From positions 1-64,000 of the forward strand of contig NZ_VIUH01000022.1 of assembly GCF_007993865.1 (NCBI RefSeq): a stretch of 64,000 nt of DNA. Reading direction: 5' to 3'. Position numbers and translations under genes: made by a program. Below, in pieces: positions 61,576 to 64,000 of the stretch; within the stretch, counting starts at the first letter, position 1; every line of letters begins with the position of its first letter. The notes beneath the pieces are model-generated. The model was not told the DNA's origin and ran no database searches. It worked only from the letters and a program-made list of their open reading frames with translations. The stretch comes from Pseudomonas sp. SJZ079. GTDB taxonomy: Bacteria > Pseudomonadota > Gammaproteobacteria > Pseudomonadales > Pseudomonadaceae.

Positions 61576-61590
61576 TAGAATTCATTCTCA
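61576..61590. promoter_or_regulatory. Candidate Fur box between receptor and reductase
   Basis: TAGAATTCATTCTCA, read on the other strand as TGAGAATGAATTCTA, matches the 7-1-7 Fur model well in one half (TGAGAAT) and weakly in the other. It lies in the gap of two divergent iron-related genes, where a Fur site is expected. Confidence 0.45.
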
Positions 61591-61642
61591 AAATTATCGG
61601 GCGCATTGGGCGTCCGCCTCATGTTCGTGCCGAGCCTCGTCG

Positions 61643-64000
61643 ATGTTCAAAAAAGTCTTGTTTCAACTGCACTGGTTGTTCGGCATCAGTGCCGGCCTGG
61701 TGTTGGCCCTGATGGGGGTGACCGGTGCGCTCTATAGTTTCGAAGGCGAGATCATGGCGGCGCTCAACCCGCAGCTGTTGCGCGTCGAGGCGAGTGAGTC
61801 CGGGATGCTGGCGCCGGCCGAACTGGTGAGCAGGATCGAGGCAGCAGAAGGCAAGACGGTCTCCGGGTTGTGGGTGGATAGCCGCGATAAGAGCGCCGCG
61901 CGAGTGTTCTTCACCCCGCCGGCGGGCGAGCGGCGGGGGCCGATGCGCTACTTCGACCCCTACAGCGGTGAGCCGCTCGCCGAGCCCAGCGGCCAGCAGT
62001 TTTTCGGCCTGATGCTGCAGTTGCATCGTTTTCTGGCCATGGGCGAGACGGGCCAGCAGATTACCGCCGCCAGCACCCTGGCGCTGCTGTTCTTCTGTCT
62101 CTCTGGTTTGTACCTGCGCTGGCCGCGCAAGGCGCTGAACTGGCGAGCCTGGCTGACCCTGGACTGGGCCAAGCGCGGGCGCGCTTTCAACTGGGACCTG
62201 CACGCGGTCGCCGGCACCTGGTGCCTGCTGTTCTATCTGTGCGCCGCGCTGACCGGTCTGTACTGGTCCTACGACTGGTACCGCGAGGGCATGACCCGTC
62301 TGCTCGGCGATGCGCCCGCGCAGCAGCAAGGCAAACCGGGTAAATCAGCGTCACGGGCAGGGCGTGGCGAGGCGGCGCAAGCCGCGCCGCGGGTGGTCGA
62401 TTACGACGCACTCTGGCGCAACTTGCAGGACGCCGCGGGGCCTGGGCTGGTGGCCTGGAACCTGCGTCTGCCGCCGGTGGCCGGCAAGCCGGTTACGGTG
62501 TTCTACCTGCTGGCGGAAGCCGAGCATCCGCGCGCGCTGAACCAGCTCAGCCTCGACCCGCTCAGCGGCCAGGTCAGTCGGCACCAGCGCTATGCCGACA
62601 AGTCCTTCTCCGCGCAGTTGCTGGCCAGCGTCTATGCCCTGCACACCGGCGAGTACTTCGGCCTGCCGGGGCGCATCCTGATGCTGCTGGCCAGCGCCGC
62701 CATGCCGCTGTTTGCGATCACCGGCTGGTTGCTCTATCTCGATCGGCGGCGCAAAAAACGCGCAGTCATGCGCGCACGCAGCGGCTTGGTCGAAGGCGAA
62801 ACCGGGAAACAGAATTGGCTGATTGGTTTTGCCAGCCAGAGCGGTTTCGCCGAGCAACTGGCCTGGCAGACCGCCGGGCAATTGCAAGCGGCAGGGCTGC
62901 CGGTGACGGTGCAATCCCTGGCCTCACTGGATGAGCGCAGCCTGAGTCAGGTGCAGAACGCGCTGTTCGTGGTCAGTACCTTCGGCGACGGCCAGGCGCC
63001 GGACAGCGCGCGCGGCTTCGAACGCAGGCTGCTTGAGGGTGAGCTGGCGCTGGGCGAGCTGAGCTATGCGGTGCTGGCCTTGGGCGACCGCCAGTATCAG
63101 CAGTTCTGTGGCTTTGCCCGGCGCCTGCATGGCTGGCTGACCCGCCAGGGCGCCGCCAGCCTGTTCGCTCCGGTGGAGGTCGACGGCGGCGATGCCGAGG
63201 CGCTTGCCAGTTGGCGGCGGCAACTGAGCGCGCTGACCGGAGCCGCAGCACCGCCAGTGCTGGAGCGGCCCTTCGTCGAGTGGCGCTTGCAGGCACGGGT
63301 CTGCCTGAACCCCGGCAGTGCCGGTGCGCCGACCTTTATGTTGCGCTTGCAGCCGCCCGTGGACGCGACCTGGCAGGCGGGGGATCTGCTCGAAGTGCTG
63401 CCGCGCAACGACGGCGAATTGGCGGTGCGCGAGTACTCGATTGCGTCGTTGCCGAGCGATGGCGCACTGGAGTTGATCGTGCGCCAGGAAACCCACCCCG
63501 ACGGTTCCCTGGGGCTGGGCTCTGGCTGGTTGTGCCATGAGCTCGCACCCGCGCAGGCACTCAGGGCGCGGTTGCGGCGCAACAGCAGCTTCCATCCGCC
63601 GGAAGATGCCCGGCCGCTGATTCTGCTGGGCAATGGCACCGGTCTGGCCGGGCTGCGCAGCCTGCTCAAGGCGCGCATCGCCGCCGGGCACAGGCGTAAC
63701 TGGCTGCTGTTCGGCGAGCGCAATCAGGCCCACGACTTCTATTGCCGTGACGAGCTGCATGGCTGGCTGGCCAGTGCTGAGCTGGCGCGCCTGGACCTGG
63801 CGTTCTCCCGCGACCAGGCGCACAAGGTCTATGTGCAGGATCGCTTGCGCGAGTCCGCCGAGCAGCTAGGCGACTGGCTGGCGCAAGGGGCGTCGATCTA
63901 CCTGTGCGGCAGCCTCGCCGGCATGGCCGCCGGGGTGGATAGCGTGCTGCACGAACTGCTGGGCGAGGCGGCGGTGGTCGAATTGATCGAACAGGGGCGC
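61643..64000 (+). CDS. PepSY / flavodoxin / FAD-reductase fusion protein (partial)
   Basis: The frame is open from the ATG at 61643 to the window end (786 codons). The N-terminal part is a PepSY-TM membrane domain (TM near 10-32, then about 150-165, 195-215 and 350-370). A flavodoxin domain follows (about 393-530, FASQSGFAEQLAW, STFGDGQAP, LALGDRQYQQF), then an FAD/NADPH reductase module of sulfite-reductase type (VREYSIAS, LGNGTGLAGLRSL, YLCGSLAGMA). The end ELIEQGR is a few residues from the usual C-terminus. It likely reduces ferric siderophore after import by the divergent receptor, passing electrons from NADPH across the membrane. Confidence 0.9.
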   Translation, partial: MFKKVLFQLHWLFGISAGLVLALMGVTGALYSFEGEIMAALNPQLLRVEASESGMLAPAELVSRIEAAEGKTVSGLWVDSRDKSAARVFFTPPAGERRGPMRYFDPYSGEPLAEPSGQQFFGLMLQLHRFLAMGETGQQITAASTLALLFFCLSGLYLRWPRKALNWRAWLTLDWAKRGRAFNWDLHAVAGTWCLLFYLCAALTGLYWSYDWYREGMTRLLGDAPAQQQGKPGKSASRAGRGEAAQAAPRVVDYDALWRNLQDAAGPGLVAWNLRLPPVAGKPVTVFYLLAEAEHPRALNQLSLDPLSGQVSRHQRYADKSFSAQLLASVYALHTGEYFGLPGRILMLLASAAMPLFAITGWLLYLDRRRKKRAVMRARSGLVEGETGKQNWLIGFASQSGFAEQLAWQTAGQLQAAGLPVTVQSLASLDERSLSQVQNALFVVSTFGDGQAPDSARGFERRLLEGELALGELSYAVLALGDRQYQQFCGFARRLHGWLTRQGAASLFAPVEVDGGDAEALASWRRQLSALTGAAAPPVLERPFVEWRLQARVCLNPGSAGAPTFMLRLQPPVDATWQAGDLLEVLPRNDGELAVREYSIASLPSDGALELIVRQETHPDGSLGLGSGWLCHELAPAQALRARLRRNSSFHPPEDARPLILLGNGTGLAGLRSLLKARIAAGHRRNWLLFGERNQAHDFYCRDELHGWLASAELARLDLAFSRDQAHKVYVQDRLRESAEQLGDWLAQGASIYLCGSLAGMAAGVDSVLHELLGEAAVVELIEQGR

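Overview
The window is a high-GC chromosomal segment of a Pseudomonas. Gene content supports this directly (pilBCD-coaE-yacG, ampDE, nadC, speC, fruBKA with Cra, the aru arginine transaminase genes, a PiuA-type receptor). From memory, the order pilBCD-coaE-yacG-(ECF permease)-DUF1780-MOSC-ndh on one side, and nadC-DUF1631-ampD-ampE-chemoreceptor-speC-piuA on the other, follows the P. aeruginosa PA4514-PA4538 neighbourhood. A glucosylglycerol-phosphate phosphatase gene hints at a halotolerant lineage.

Layout. 1-3 kb: end of a repeat element, then a DUF1631-PilZ pair. 3.1-3.5 kb: tRNA-Asn, tRNA-Pro and tRNA-Lys with promoter and terminator. 3.6-9.1 kb: stpA, a LysR/SDR divergent pair and a UvrD-type helicase. 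9.2-13.4 kb: ndh, DUF3094, a MOSC gene broken by a 267-bp MITE-like element, DUF1780 and an ECF-type permease. 13.7-22 kb: yacG-coaE-pilDCB facing a divergent pilin locus. 22.2-22.7 kb: a ParDE-type toxin-antitoxin pair between direct repeats. 22.9-31.6 kb: nadC, a second DUF1631 protein, ampDE, a ROK kinase and a chemoreceptor. 31.8-39.4 kb: TatD, Cra and the fructose PTS. 39.5-43.3 kb: DUF559, prfC and speC with a structured leader region. 43.5-59.1 kb: an arginine transaminase (aru) catabolic and sensing cluster. 59.3-64 kb: a TonB-dependent siderophore receptor and a divergent PepSY/flavodoxin reductase that runs off the window.

The most striking region is 18.4-22.0 kb. Where pseudomonads normally carry one full-length pilA, this genome has a 61-residue pilin consisting of little more than the N-terminal helix. 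It is followed by a separate Sec-secreted six-cysteine protein and by an ABC permease, a membrane-anchored protein and an ABC ATPase. This resembles the split PilA-N/PilA-C pilin of Geobacter and the PilGHI ABC unit of Myxococcus. It sits behind a normal-looking sigma-54 promoter and faces an ordinary Pseudomonas pilBCD.

A second theme is the arginine cluster. AruR/AruS with an extra periplasmic binding protein probably sense the substrate, and an NhaC-family transporter may import it. AruH, AruI and an aldehyde dehydrogenase would make 4-guanidinobutyrate, and a CoA ligase, an acyl-CoA dehydrogenase and an enoyl-CoA hydratase are encoded in the same run of genes. A third theme is intergenic repeats, several of which start at, or supply, the stop codon of the neighbouring gene.
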